DNA from: Pseudomonadota bacterium
GTDB lineage: Bacteria; Myxococcota_A; Polyangia; Polyangiales; Polyangiaceae
DNA length: 51,130 bases
Direction: 5' to 3'
NCBI GenBank assembly: GCA_023402175.1
Contig: JAEXCN010000189.1
Coordinates: 1 to 51,130, forward strand
The notes beneath the pieces are model-generated. The model saw nothing but the letters and a program-made list of their open reading frames with translations, made no database searches and was not told the origin of the DNA. Numbering within the stretch: position 1 is the stretch's first letter; each line of letters starts with the position of its first letter. Shown here piece by piece: positions 15,912 through 25,625 of the stretch. The translations under genes and the position numbers were made by a program.

Positions 15912-17426
15912 CTACTCGGGGACCTTGTTGCCCTTCGCGACTTCGCCTTCTCGGTAGTCGTCGAGACCCTCGCAGAAGTTGTGCGAGACCTCGGGGTCGA
16001 ACTGCGTGCCGGAGCAGCGCTCGATCTCGGCGACGGCCACTTCGTGCGGGAGCGCGCGGCGGTACGCGCGATCGCTCGTCATCGCGTCGTACGTGTCGGC
16101 GACCGCGATGATGCGCGCCATCAGCGGCACGTCCGGCCCCTTCAGTCCGAGCGGGTACCCGCGGCCGTCCCAGCGCTCGTGATGCAGGTGCACGCCGGGG
16201 ATGAGCGGGTGGAGGAACTTGATCGGCTCGAGGATGTCGCGGCCGTAACCGGGATGCCGCTTGAACGTCTCGTATTCATCCTGCGTCAGCTTCCCGGGCT
16301 TGTTCAGGTTGAGGACGCAGCCGATCTTGCCGATGTCGTGCATCAGCGCGCTCTGGCGGACGATCTCGACCTGCTCGGGCGAAAGACCGAGGCGCATCGC
16401 GAGGTACATCGCGTACGTGGCGACGCGCTCCGAGTGGCCCGCCGTGTAGCGGTCCATCTTGTCGATCGCCTTCGCGAGCCCCTCGATCGTCTGCTGGAAC
16501 GTGGCGCGGAGATCTTCGTAGAGGCGGGCGTTCTCGATCGCGGCGGCGGCGCGCGAGCCGACGATCGAGAGGAGCTTTCGCTGCCCCTCGTCGAAGCGCT
16601 TGCCCTTCGTGAAGCTGAACGCGGTGATCCAGCCGAGAAGGCGGTTCTTCATCCGGAGCGGGACGGCGATGAGCGACTCGACCGGGAGCTCGGGCTCCGA
16701 TTCGAAGAAGCGCATCACCTTGTCGCGGCCGTGCTCGAGCAGCGTGGAGTCCTCGGCGAGGTGCTCGACGAACGCGCGCGGCGCGAGCGCGCCGAGGCTC
16801 GAGGACTCCCTGATGTCCTTCATCGGCCCGCTGCGAAGATGTTTCGGCGGGAGCAGGCGCTGCCGCTCGAAGTAGCCACCCTCGCCGTTGTCGAGCCAGG
16901 TCGACGCGAGGTCGGCGTGGATCTCGTGGATCGCCGTCTCGCCCACCGTCGCGAGTACCTCCTCGAGCGAGAGGCTCGCGGCGATCGCTTCGCTGACCTT
17001 GTAGAGCGAGAGCGCTTCCTTGAGGCGCAGGTTCTCCGCGGCGAGGCGCTGCTTCTCGAGGCCGCGCTGGACGACGTGAATGACCTCTTCGACCTTGAAC
17101 GGCTTCAGGATGTAGTCGTAAGCGCCGCGCTTCATCGCGTCGATCGCCGTCTCGACGGTACCGAAGCCCGTCATGATGACGGTCAGCGCGTTCGGCGCTG
17201 CGTTGCCGATCTGCTCGAGCAGCTCGATGCCGCCCATCCGCGGCATCTTGAGGTCGCTGATGACGAGGTCGTAGTGAGCGTGATTCAGCTCGCTGAGGGC
17301 GGCCTGCCCGTCCTCGGCCGTACGGACCACGTAGCCTTCCATCCCAAGGAAGTCGGCGAGGATGTCCCGGATGAATTTCTCGTCATCGACGATCAGGACG
17401 CGAGGTCGCTCTTCGTTCGTCATCAT
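15912..17426 (-). CDS. Response regulator REC-GAF-HD-GYP, probable c-di-GMP phosphodiesterase
   Basis: A protein of 504 residues from ATG 17426 (a second ATG follows at 17423). The receiver domain (9-125) has the acidic pair Asp14/Asp15, phosphoacceptor Asp58 (VISDLKMP), Thr86 and Lys108. A short coiled coil leads to a GAF domain (about 145-310). The C-terminal HD-GYP domain (about 315-500) has the metal site LMHDIGKIG (His363, Asp364) and the signature HHERWDGRGYP (415-425). All motifs are intact, so it should hydrolyse cyclic di-GMP under control of phosphorylation and a small ligand. No sensor kinase gene is adjacent, which makes it an orphan regulator here. Longer in-frame starts upstream lack a receiver-like N-terminus. 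Confidence 0.95.
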   Translation of the reverse strand: MMTNEERPRVLIVDDEKFIRDILADFLGMEGYVVRTAEDGQAALSELNHAHYDLVISDLKMPRMGGIELLEQIGNAAPNALTVIMTGFGTVETAIDAMKRGAYDYILKPFKVEEVIHVVQRGLEKQRLAAENLRLKEALSLYKVSEAIAASLSLEEVLATVGETAIHEIHADLASTWLDNGEGGYFERQRLLPPKHLRSGPMKDIRESSSLGALAPRAFVEHLAEDSTLLEHGRDKVMRFFESEPELPVESLIAVPLRMKNRLLGWITAFSFTKGKRFDEGQRKLLSIVGSRAAAAIENARLYEDLRATFQQTIEGLAKAIDKMDRYTAGHSERVATYAMYLAMRLGLSPEQVEIVRQSALMHDIGKIGCVLNLNKPGKLTQDEYETFKRHPGYGRDILEPIKFLHPLIPGVHLHHERWDGRGYPLGLKGPDVPLMARIIAVADTYDAMTSDRAYRRALPHEVAVAEIERCSGTQFDPEVSHNFCEGLDDYREGEVAKGNKVPE

Positions 17427-17623
17427 CTGGGGGTGAGTCGAGTGCCTCGGGGCTTCGGTACCGACCGAACGAGCACGTGCGGCGCGGCGGTGCGGCAGTT
17501 GAAGAAGGCAGCCGTCGACTTTATCAGACACATCGAAGACCTCTTCAGACTTTCGTGCGAGCTCGACCGAGGCGCCCGGCCCCGTTGCCGCCCTGTCGTG
17601 GGCGTGCAAACGTCGAGGATCCG

Positions 17624-18295
17624 ATGGCCGCCCGCGCCAACGTCCCTGCTCGTGCTCGCATCCTGGCTACGCCGCCGGGGATGAGCGCGAGCGCGGTTCG
17701 TCGAGGACCGGCGCCGCTCGCCCTCGCAGTCTACGGAGGGCTCTCGCTGCTCACCCTCGGTGTCGCGCTCGCGCGGGGAACGAGCCCGCTCGAGACGGAC
17801 GCCTGGGTGACCGATCTGCCGGCGTGGTCGCTCCATCTCGCCAGCATCGCCGCCGGGATCGCCCTCGCGTTCGTGACGGTCCGCGCGACCCGCCTCTTCG
17901 TCGACCGATGGGGCTGGGCAAAGATGCTCCACGCCGACCTGCGCCCAGCCGTGCGCGACGCGGCTGACGGGACGATCCTCGTGCTCGGCATCGCGAGCGG
18001 CGTCGCCGAAGAGCTGTTCTTCCGCGGCCTGCTCGCGCCCGCCCTCGGTCTGGTCCTCTCTTCGGTCGCCTTCGGCGGCCTGCATCAGCTCCGAGGACGC
18101 GTCGGCTGGATCTGGGCGGGATGGGCCACGGTCATGGGCCTGCTCTTCGGGTCGCTCTTCCTCGCGACCGGCAGCCTTCTCGGCCCGATCGTCGCGCACG
18201 CGTCGATCAACGTGGCGAACCTCCGGTTCCTCCGCGACACCGATGTCCAGCCGAAGAAGCCGCGCCGCCTCGGCGGGCTGCTCGGCGACGTCTGA
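17624..18295 (+). CDS. CPBP-family intramembrane metalloprotease
   Basis: A protein of 223 residues from ATG 17624, with a GAGG site just upstream; ATG 17681 is an alternative. Five or so hydrophobic helices are seen. The CPBP/Abi motifs are present: EELFFRG (Glu129, Glu130, Arg134), FGGLHQ (His154) and HASINV (His192, Asn196). Members include CAAX processing proteases and bacteriocin-immunity proteins; the substrate cannot be told from sequence. It is divergent from the HD-GYP regulator. A decayed copy of its C-terminal part lies about 1.1 kb downstream. Confidence 0.9.
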   Translation: MAARANVPARARILATPPGMSASAVRRGPAPLALAVYGGLSLLTLGVALARGTSPLETDAWVTDLPAWSLHLASIAAGIALAFVTVRATRLFVDRWGWAKMLHADLRPAVRDAADGTILVLGIASGVAEELFFRGLLAPALGLVLSSVAFGGLHQLRGRVGWIWAGWATVMGLLFGSLFLATGSLLGPIVAHASINVANLRFLRDTDVQPKKPRRLGGLLGDV

Positions 18296-18319
18296 GAGCG
18301 GCCGCGAGAGCGCTCGTGG

Positions 18320-19150
18320 TCAGAGGGCGTCGCAGTGGAGCGAGTCGTAGCGCACGCGCAACGGTGCGGTGTCGAGCCTGTACGGATTACCGAACACGAG
18401 ACCGAGACGGAGCGCGATCTTCGACGACGCCGGCCAGGACGGCATCGGCATCGCGTACACCTGGACGCCGTCGCTCAGGATCGCCTTGGGCTCGGGCGTG
18501 CGCTGGAACGTGACCACCACGTTCCTCCACTGTCCGAGGCCGGTCGAAAAACCGTTCACGTAATTCGCCGGTCCGGCATCCTCTTCTACGTCCTCGCCGA
18601 GATCGATCCGCGTGCCCCCTCCGCGCAGGACGAGCGCCGCGCCATGGAACTGCGCCGCCTCCGCCGCCGCGATCTCGAGCAACTTGTACTGCCCATCCGA
18701 CGGAATCGCGTCGAGCCGGACGTCGAAGGTGCATCGGAGCCCTGCGCTGTCGCCGAGCGCGATCACCTGTTGGAGATAAGCTTCCGTTCCCCATCTCACG
18801 TTCGGCGTTTCGACGAGGAGCGAGGTCGGCTGCGTCGTCGCCGTCAACGAGTCGGTGGCCATGGTGACGGGCGGCTCGTTCCAGTCGACGACCACAGGCT
18901 TCCACCGCGCGAAGCCTGCGTCGTCGTCGAAGTCCTCGCAGAGGAAGTGGCCGCAGGACGCTTCGGCTCCGGCATCGCTCGAAGGTCGACCAGCCTCGCC
19001 CTCCGGGCCGGCCTCGAGCGTTCCCGCGCCGCCCTCCGAGCCGTCGCCTTTCGGAGCACCGTCCCCTTCCGAGTAGCCACCGAAGTCGGTGAAGAGCGCG
19101 CATGCCGAGAGCAGCAATCCCGTCGAGACCACGGCCAGCACTCGGCGCAT
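18320..19150 (-). CDS. LamG-like secreted lipoprotein
   Basis: A protein of 276 residues from ATG 19150. The signal ends LLLSACAL (lipobox LSAC, Cys17). An Asp/Gly/Ala/Glu linker follows. The mature domain opens with a disulfide-type CGHFLCEDFDD, then beta-strand-rich sequence ending SLHCDAL. The pattern F-x-D-D-x-G-F-x-x-W, a central YKLLEI, and WRNVVVTFQR near the end resembles concanavalin-A-like jelly rolls (LamG type). Such domains bind sugars or proteins. No catalytic residues recognised. Confidence 0.85.
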   Translation of the reverse strand: MRRVLAVVSTGLLLSACALFTDFGGYSEGDGAPKGDGSEGGAGTLEAGPEGEAGRPSSDAGAEASCGHFLCEDFDDDAGFARWKPVVVDWNEPPVTMATDSLTATTQPTSLLVETPNVRWGTEAYLQQVIALGDSAGLRCTFDVRLDAIPSDGQYKLLEIAAAEAAQFHGAALVLRGGGTRIDLGEDVEEDAGPANYVNGFSTGLGQWRNVVVTFQRTPEPKAILSDGVQVYAMPMPSWPASSKIALRLGLVFGNPYRLDTAPLRVRYDSLHCDAL

Positions 19151-19213
19151 ATGTTCCAGATTAGCTGACGCTAAACTTCGAGGTAATACCCGCTTCGAGG
19201 GAGGCCGGTGTGT

Positions 19214-19350
19214 GCGGATTGGGCCACCGCCATGGGCCTGCTCTTCGGATCGCCTTGTTCGCGACGGAGGCCTGCCCGGCCCGAGCCGGCGCATTCGCGG
19301 CGGTCGCCGTGGTGAATTTCAGTTTTTCCGCGACACCGACGTCGAGCTGA
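19214..19350 (+). pseudogene. Decayed fragment of a CPBP protease gene
   Basis: The stretch resembles bases 18117-18255 of the intact CPBP gene. TGGGCCACC-GCC-ATGGGCCTGC... differs at only about 3 of the first 33 aligned bases, and the end CCGCGACACCGACGTCGAG is nearly the same. Translated in pieces it reads DWATAMGLLFGS and, after a one-base frame change, GEFQFFRDTDVEL, matching the intact GWATVMGLLFGS and NLRFLRDTDVQ. The middle has diverged past the HASINV motif. It lacks a start and the catalytic EELFFRG part. It is most likely the remnant of a partial tandem duplication. Confidence 0.75.
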
Positions 19351-19367
19351 ACGAGCGGTGCGCGTGC

Positions 19368-21116
<1,749 letters not shown>

Positions 21117-21181
21117 AACGGAGTGAGCCTATCAGAAAGGCCGAAAGTCCAGTCTTCGGCAAGACTGGCTGGCCGTGACGC

Positions 21182-21628
21182 TCACACGGGGACGGGGCCG
21201 CCGAACGCTCCGAAGAAGCGGGCGACCCAGAGCACGACCTCGAGCGCCGCGACGAGAATGACTCCACGCTTCACGAACGAGCCGACGCGTCCTTCCGCAA
21301 CGCCGCGGAAGTCGCCGTGGACGAGCACCGACCCGAGCGCCTGGACGGCGAGGACGCCGATGAGCATCGCCATCACCGGACCGAGCGGGTTGTAGTGGAG
21401 GACTCCGTCGAGGTCGCCGTGGAGGAGCGCGACCGCGGAGCGCGTCGAGCCGCACCCGGGGCACGGCGTGTGAAAGATCTTCGCGAACGCGCACGGGATC
21501 GCCTTCGCATAGAGCAGCGCTCCGAGCACGCCGAGCAGCACGACAGCACCCGCAGCCCGGCGAAGCCGCACGACGAGCGGAGGCGTCATCACTGTCGAAG
21601 GCGCTGTCTGGGAAAGCTGTACGGCCAC
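21182..21628 (-). CDS. DUF2752 membrane protein
   Basis: A protein of 148 residues from GTG 21628; ATG 21589 would shorten it by 13. Three hydrophobic helices are visible. The family signature is FHTPCPGCGSTRSAVALLHGD followed by NPLG: the C-x2-C-G-x-T-R motif that defines DUF2752. The function of this family is unknown. It is divergent from the Gly/Pro-repeat membrane protein, with a 111-base gap. Confidence 0.9.
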   Translation of the reverse strand: MAVQLSQTAPSTVMTPPLVVRLRRAAGAVVLLGVLGALLYAKAIPCAFAKIFHTPCPGCGSTRSAVALLHGDLDGVLHYNPLGPVMAMLIGVLAVQALGSVLVHGDFRGVAEGRVGSFVKRGVILVAALEVVLWVARFFGAFGGPVPV

Positions 21629-21739
21629 TTTCGTGTCTCGAATCGAATTGGCAGCGGAGCGGGTCGATGCGATTCTTTGGTCCCGATCGAGGACGACGCT
21701 GGAGATCGCGCGCGCCCCGCATACGACGGAGAGACCTCA

Positions 21740-22393
21740 ATGATGATTTCGGACCCGACGAGCGCAAACGGAAATCTTCACGCGGCCGGTGGATATGGTC
21801 CTCCCGGCGGAGGCTATCCGCCGGGTGGTGGTGGAGGTTACGGCGGACCTCCGGGCGGAGGCGGCGGCGGCTACGGCGGACCTCCGGGCGGCGGAGGCGG
21901 TTACGGCGGACCTCCGGGCGGCGGCGGCTACGGTGGACCTCCGGGCGGCGGCGGCTACGGCGGACCTCCGGGCGGACCGCCGCCGGGTGGTGGTGGTTTC
22001 GGCGGACCTCCGGGCGGAGCTCCTCCGGGCGGCTACGGCGGGCCCCCGGGCGGCGGGTTCGGCGGACCTCCGCCGCAAGGTTTCGGTCCTCCGGGCGGCT
22101 TCCCTCCCCCGGGCGGCCCGATGATGCCGGGCGCGGGCGGCGACGTGAACACGACGTTGCCGATGGTCCTCAACATCGTCGGCTTCTTCCTGTGCGGCTA
22201 CGGCTGCGTCTCCGCGATCTTGTTCGTCGTCGGATTCGTCTTCTCGCTCCAGGCGGGCAACATGAAGAAGACGGGCGACGTCGAAGGCGCGCGTGCCAAG
22301 GCAAAGAGCGCGATGACGATGGCGATCGTCGGCTACGTCTTCGGTGTCGTCGCGGGCGCCGTCCTCGGCATCCTCCGGGCGATGAACTCCTGA
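21740..22393 (+). CDS. Gly/Pro-repeat membrane protein
   Basis: A protein of 217 residues from ATG 21740 (or ATG 21743), with GGAG about 10 bases before. The N-terminal 135 residues are almost only Gly, Pro and Tyr/Phe: the unit (Y/F)GGPPGGG occurs many times. The last 75 residues hold two transmembrane helices (MVLNIVGFFLCGYGCVSAILFVVGFVF; MTMAIVGYVFGVVAGAVLGIL) joined by a short basic loop with KKTGDVEGARAKAKSAM. This is the layout of DUF4190/CD225-like small membrane proteins with a disordered tail. The tail may drive clustering; function is inferred only weakly. Confidence 0.88.
   Translation: MMISDPTSANGNLHAAGGYGPPGGGYPPGGGGGYGGPPGGGGGGYGGPPGGGGGYGGPPGGGGYGGPPGGGGYGGPPGGPPPGGGGFGGPPGGAPPGGYGGPPGGGFGGPPPQGFGPPGGFPPPGGPMMPGAGGDVNTTLPMVLNIVGFFLCGYGCVSAILFVVGFVFSLQAGNMKKTGDVEGARAKAKSAMTMAIVGYVFGVVAGAVLGILRAMNS
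21806..22130 (+). repeat. Coding GGCGGACCTCCGGGCGG repeat
   Basis: A run of about a dozen in-frame copies of TACGGCGGACCTCCGGGCGG with small length changes, coding for YGGPPGGG units. The copies are nearly identical at the DNA level, so copy number may vary between strains and the region is prone to assembly error. Confidence 0.9.
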
Positions 22394-22417
22394 CGGACGT
22401 CGGGACCTGAATCGGAG

Positions 22418-22448
22418 AGGACAGCGGGCGCGCCTCGCTGTCCTTTCT
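22418..22448 (+). terminator. Rho-independent-type terminator
   Basis: A 9-bp perfect stem, AGGACAGCG with CGCTGTCCT (22418-22426 and 22436-22444), followed by TTCT, 25 bases after the stop of the Gly/Pro-repeat gene. The short, interrupted T run makes it modest. Confidence 0.7.
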
Positions 22449-22488
22449 GCATTTGGCGGCTCGAGTGCGCGCTCGCGAACGATCCGCG

Positions 22489-25400
22489 TCAGGGCCCGGT
22501 CGCCACGATCGAGCACTCGAGCGCTTGCCGCCACTCCATGCCTTCCGCGATGCCGACGCGCGCAAACGTCGAGCCCTTGCCCACGAGCCACGTCGCGAGG
22601 CTCGCCTGGTCGAAGCCACCTCCGGGCTGCACGACGCGGAGACTGACGCTCGGCCCCCTCACCTCGAAGCCTTCGAGGCACACGCGCTTCGTCGTCCAGC
22701 GCACGCGCGCGATCATCGGAGCGTCCTCGACGCGGAGCTCCGGCGTCGTCACGCGGATCCACGGCGCGACCGTCTGGATCGTCGCGCGGTAGCCGCCTGG
22801 CTCGCCTCTGCACGCCGCGCCGTCCGCGAGCTCCAGCGTCGACCACGGCGCGAGCGGCGTCGGCGGCATCGCAGGAATGACGAGGAACGCGGGGTCGAGC
22901 GCGGAAGGCGGATCGCTGCCGCTCGGCATGCGGAGGATCGCGAGATCGCCCTTCGGCCCCACGGCGAGCGCGTCCGGGTTGGCCGGATAGTACGCTTCGC
23001 TCGCGAGCGGGCTCACGTCGAACAGATCCGATGCTCCCGCCGGCCCGACCTTGAAGACGTGGCCGACGCCGCTCGACTCGATCTCGAGGAACGCCGCCTC
23101 GTCCGACGCAGCACCGCCGAGGATCACTCCCGAGACGACGTTCGGCGTGTTCTGGGATGAACGAATCGCGACGCGAACGCGGTCGCCTCGGAAGACGGAG
23201 AGGAGGCCGTGATCGATGTTGTGGAGAGCGATGTCCGAGGGCGCATTCGGATCCGATGACGTGAGCGTCACGATCGTGCCGCTCTCGGTGAAGTCCTCGG
23301 CGAGGACCTCGTCGGCGGTCATCCCCGCTCGGCGACCAGCCGCGACGACGTCGCTCATCGCGATCCCCGTGCGGACGATCCGGCCGAGCGGATCGAACGG
23401 AGCGACGTACGCGACCCCGCGACGGAGCGCCATCGGGTCCTTGTTCGGCCCGGTCACCCTGATGATGTCGCTGTCGCGCGTCGTCCCGAAGCCGGAGAGC
23501 AGCGCGCGCACGGACGGCGTCGCGTCCGACTCACCACCGGCGGGCTCGTGGATGGGGCTCACGATGCCGCGCGGGAGCGGGGCCCGGACGAAGCCCCAGT
23601 CGCTCCTGTCGTTCGCGACCGGGAGCCGGCTCGCCCCGAGGCCTTGGTCCTCCGGCGAGTCGCTCGTGCGCGCCAGCACCTTCGAGGTGACGGGCTCTCG
23701 AGGGCGGCACGAGAGCTCGACGCCGCGGACACGCCTCACCTCGGGCGCTCCCGGAGCAGGCTCCCTCGGGGCCTCGATGCGCGGCGGCCGGAGCGCCCAG
23801 CCGACCCGATAGAAGGAGCCGAGGTCGCATCCTGCCGAGGTGCAGCTGACGAGATCGAACGCGTCGGCGCCCGCCGGAGGCGTCGCGACCTCGGTCCACG
23901 TCGCTCCGTGATCGTTCGACTGGTAAAGGCGCCCGTCGCTCGATCGACCGAGGCCGAGGGCGCCGGCGAAGACGAGATCGAACGAATATGGCGAGCGCGT
24001 GAGCTTCCCGTCCTCCGTGATCGCGACGCTCTCGCCATGCCGCTGCCAGCCCCGGAGCGTGATTCCGGGACCGAACGACCAGCTCGTGTCGACGAGGCCG
24101 CCCCCGGTCGCAAACGCGCGCTTGTAGCGGAGGATGCGGCCGTATTTTCCGGGATGCGAAGGGTACGAGGACCGCCCGACGACATCGCGGACCTCTTCGG
24201 CGATCGCCTGGAATGCCTGGTTTCTCGGATCGTAGATGCCCGGGCTCGGCTCGACCACGAGCGCAACGACGTGCCCATCGTGGCGCGGCACCCATCGCGC
24301 GACGTTCACCTCCTGCGCTCCGCCGTCCGACGCGAGGCCCGAGACGTCGTGCTCCTCCCACGTGCCGTTCGGCATCCGTACGCAGACGACGGGCACGTCG
24401 TTCGGGCCCGGCGGAGTACCCTGACACGATCCGGCGTACGCGAGACCGCCGTCATCGGAGGCGAAGAACAGCCCGCCCCCTGCGAGCGTCTGCTCGACGA
24501 TCGGCTCGTACGACAGCGCGTGCGAGACGACGAACGCGCTCGTCCCCGTGTGCGCGACGCAGGCAAAGAGGACATCCCCTGCGGTCGGCACCGCTTCGCA
24601 GTAGGCATCCGGCGGAACGCGGCCGGGTGAAACGGAGAGCACCTCGCCGGTGTGGACGTCGACCCGGACGAGGTCACCCGACTCGATCACGACCGCGGTC
24701 GTTTCGTCGATCGAAGCACCCGAACGGAACACCGTCCGGAGCGGAGCCTCGTTTCCTCGCCAGCGCGGATCTCTCGGGCGCAGCTCCGAAACCGGATCGG
24801 ACGGAACCTTGTCGAACCAGGAGAGGTGCCCGTCGATCTCGAGCCGCCCCGCGCCGCCGTTTGCGTCGACGAGCCAGACGTCACCAGAGGCGATCGCGAC
24901 CTGTGCCGGCGGAGTCCTCACCTGCGCCGTCGCATCGGTCCAGTGCGCGCCGCCGTCGGTGCTGGTGAGCACCGTTCCCTGGTCGCTCCAGGCGATCGCG
25001 CGCCCATCGTCGAGCGCCTGCACGTCGGCAGCGCCGAGCGGCGCGAGCGGCGCACGATCGCCGTTCGGTAGCGTGATCCCCCATCGCTCACCATTGCGCG
25101 TCCGTACGAGGAGCGACTTCGGCGCGAACGAGACGGCCTCGATCGCATCCAGCACGCGTGTGACGGGGACGAGCTTCGCGTCGAAAGCATCGGCGCGATA
25201 GAGCGTGCTCGCCGTCCAGAAGAGGAAGCCCCCGCCGAAACGGCGCGGGATGCGCACGGCGCCGACGATCGGATCGCTCGTCGCGTCCGACGCGATGCGC
25301 GGCTCGCCCTGCCCGACCACCACGCGGCGCCTGTCGACGACGAGGCCGACCACGCCGCGCGCGCCGAGAGGGAGCGCAATCGAGCTCGCGCGCGAGATGG

Positions 25401-25593
25401 ACGGATCTGCGATGAGATAGTGGGGCAGCCCGGACGAGGAGGGCTGTGCCGGAGGTTCGATCTGCACCTGCGGCCCGATCGGAACGCGCCGCTGCTCTTC
25501 ATGGACGCACGCCGCGATCGCGAACGCGCACGTCGCGGCGACCGCGGCTCGGCGACCGAGGAGCGAGCACGACGCGATGAGCTGGGCGCGCAT
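22489..25593 (-). CDS. Very large Asp-box (BNR) repeat lipoprotein
   Basis: A protein of 1034 residues. The signal peptide ends FAIAACVHEE (lipobox IAAC, Cys29). The mature protein is rich in beta structure and has two clear Asp-box motifs, STDGGAHWTD and SNDHGATWTEV, as found in sialidase-type propellers and photosystem stability factors. Other blades read DGRAIAWSDQGTVL and GDVWLVDANGG. Paired Cys occur in the middle (VSCTSAGCD). No sialidase catalytic Arg triad or other enzyme motif was recognised. It is the last gene of a minus-strand operon and starts 32 bases after the glnE stop. Probably a surface propeller; role unknown. Confidence 0.88.
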   Translation of the reverse strand: MRAQLIASCSLLGRRAAVAATCAFAIAACVHEEQRRVPIGPQVQIEPPAQPSSSGLPHYLIADPSISRASSIALPLGARGVVGLVVDRRRVVVGQGEPRIASDATSDPIVGAVRIPRRFGGGFLFWTASTLYRADAFDAKLVPVTRVLDAIEAVSFAPKSLLVRTRNGERWGITLPNGDRAPLAPLGAADVQALDDGRAIAWSDQGTVLTSTDGGAHWTDATAQVRTPPAQVAIASGDVWLVDANGGAGRLEIDGHLSWFDKVPSDPVSELRPRDPRWRGNEAPLRTVFRSGASIDETTAVVIESGDLVRVDVHTGEVLSVSPGRVPPDAYCEAVPTAGDVLFACVAHTGTSAFVVSHALSYEPIVEQTLAGGGLFFASDDGGLAYAGSCQGTPPGPNDVPVVCVRMPNGTWEEHDVSGLASDGGAQEVNVARWVPRHDGHVVALVVEPSPGIYDPRNQAFQAIAEEVRDVVGRSSYPSHPGKYGRILRYKRAFATGGGLVDTSWSFGPGITLRGWQRHGESVAITEDGKLTRSPYSFDLVFAGALGLGRSSDGRLYQSNDHGATWTEVATPPAGADAFDLVSCTSAGCDLGSFYRVGWALRPPRIEAPREPAPGAPEVRRVRGVELSCRPREPVTSKVLARTSDSPEDQGLGASRLPVANDRSDWGFVRAPLPRGIVSPIHEPAGGESDATPSVRALLSGFGTTRDSDIIRVTGPNKDPMALRRGVAYVAPFDPLGRIVRTGIAMSDVVAAGRRAGMTADEVLAEDFTESGTIVTLTSSDPNAPSDIALHNIDHGLLSVFRGDRVRVAIRSSQNTPNVVSGVILGGAASDEAAFLEIESSGVGHVFKVGPAGASDLFDVSPLASEAYYPANPDALAVGPKGDLAILRMPSGSDPPSALDPAFLVIPAMPPTPLAPWSTLELADGAACRGEPGGYRATIQTVAPWIRVTTPELRVEDAPMIARVRWTTKRVCLEGFEVRGPSVSLRVVQPGGGFDQASLATWLVGKGSTFARVGIAEGMEWRQALECSIVATGP

Positions 25594-25625
25594 TCGAAGC
25601 TACCTGTCCGAGATGTCGACCCCCG

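Noticed and set aside
15981..17684. Plus-strand frame of 567 codons
   Set aside because: Antisense of the REC-GAF-HD-GYP gene; no real motif.
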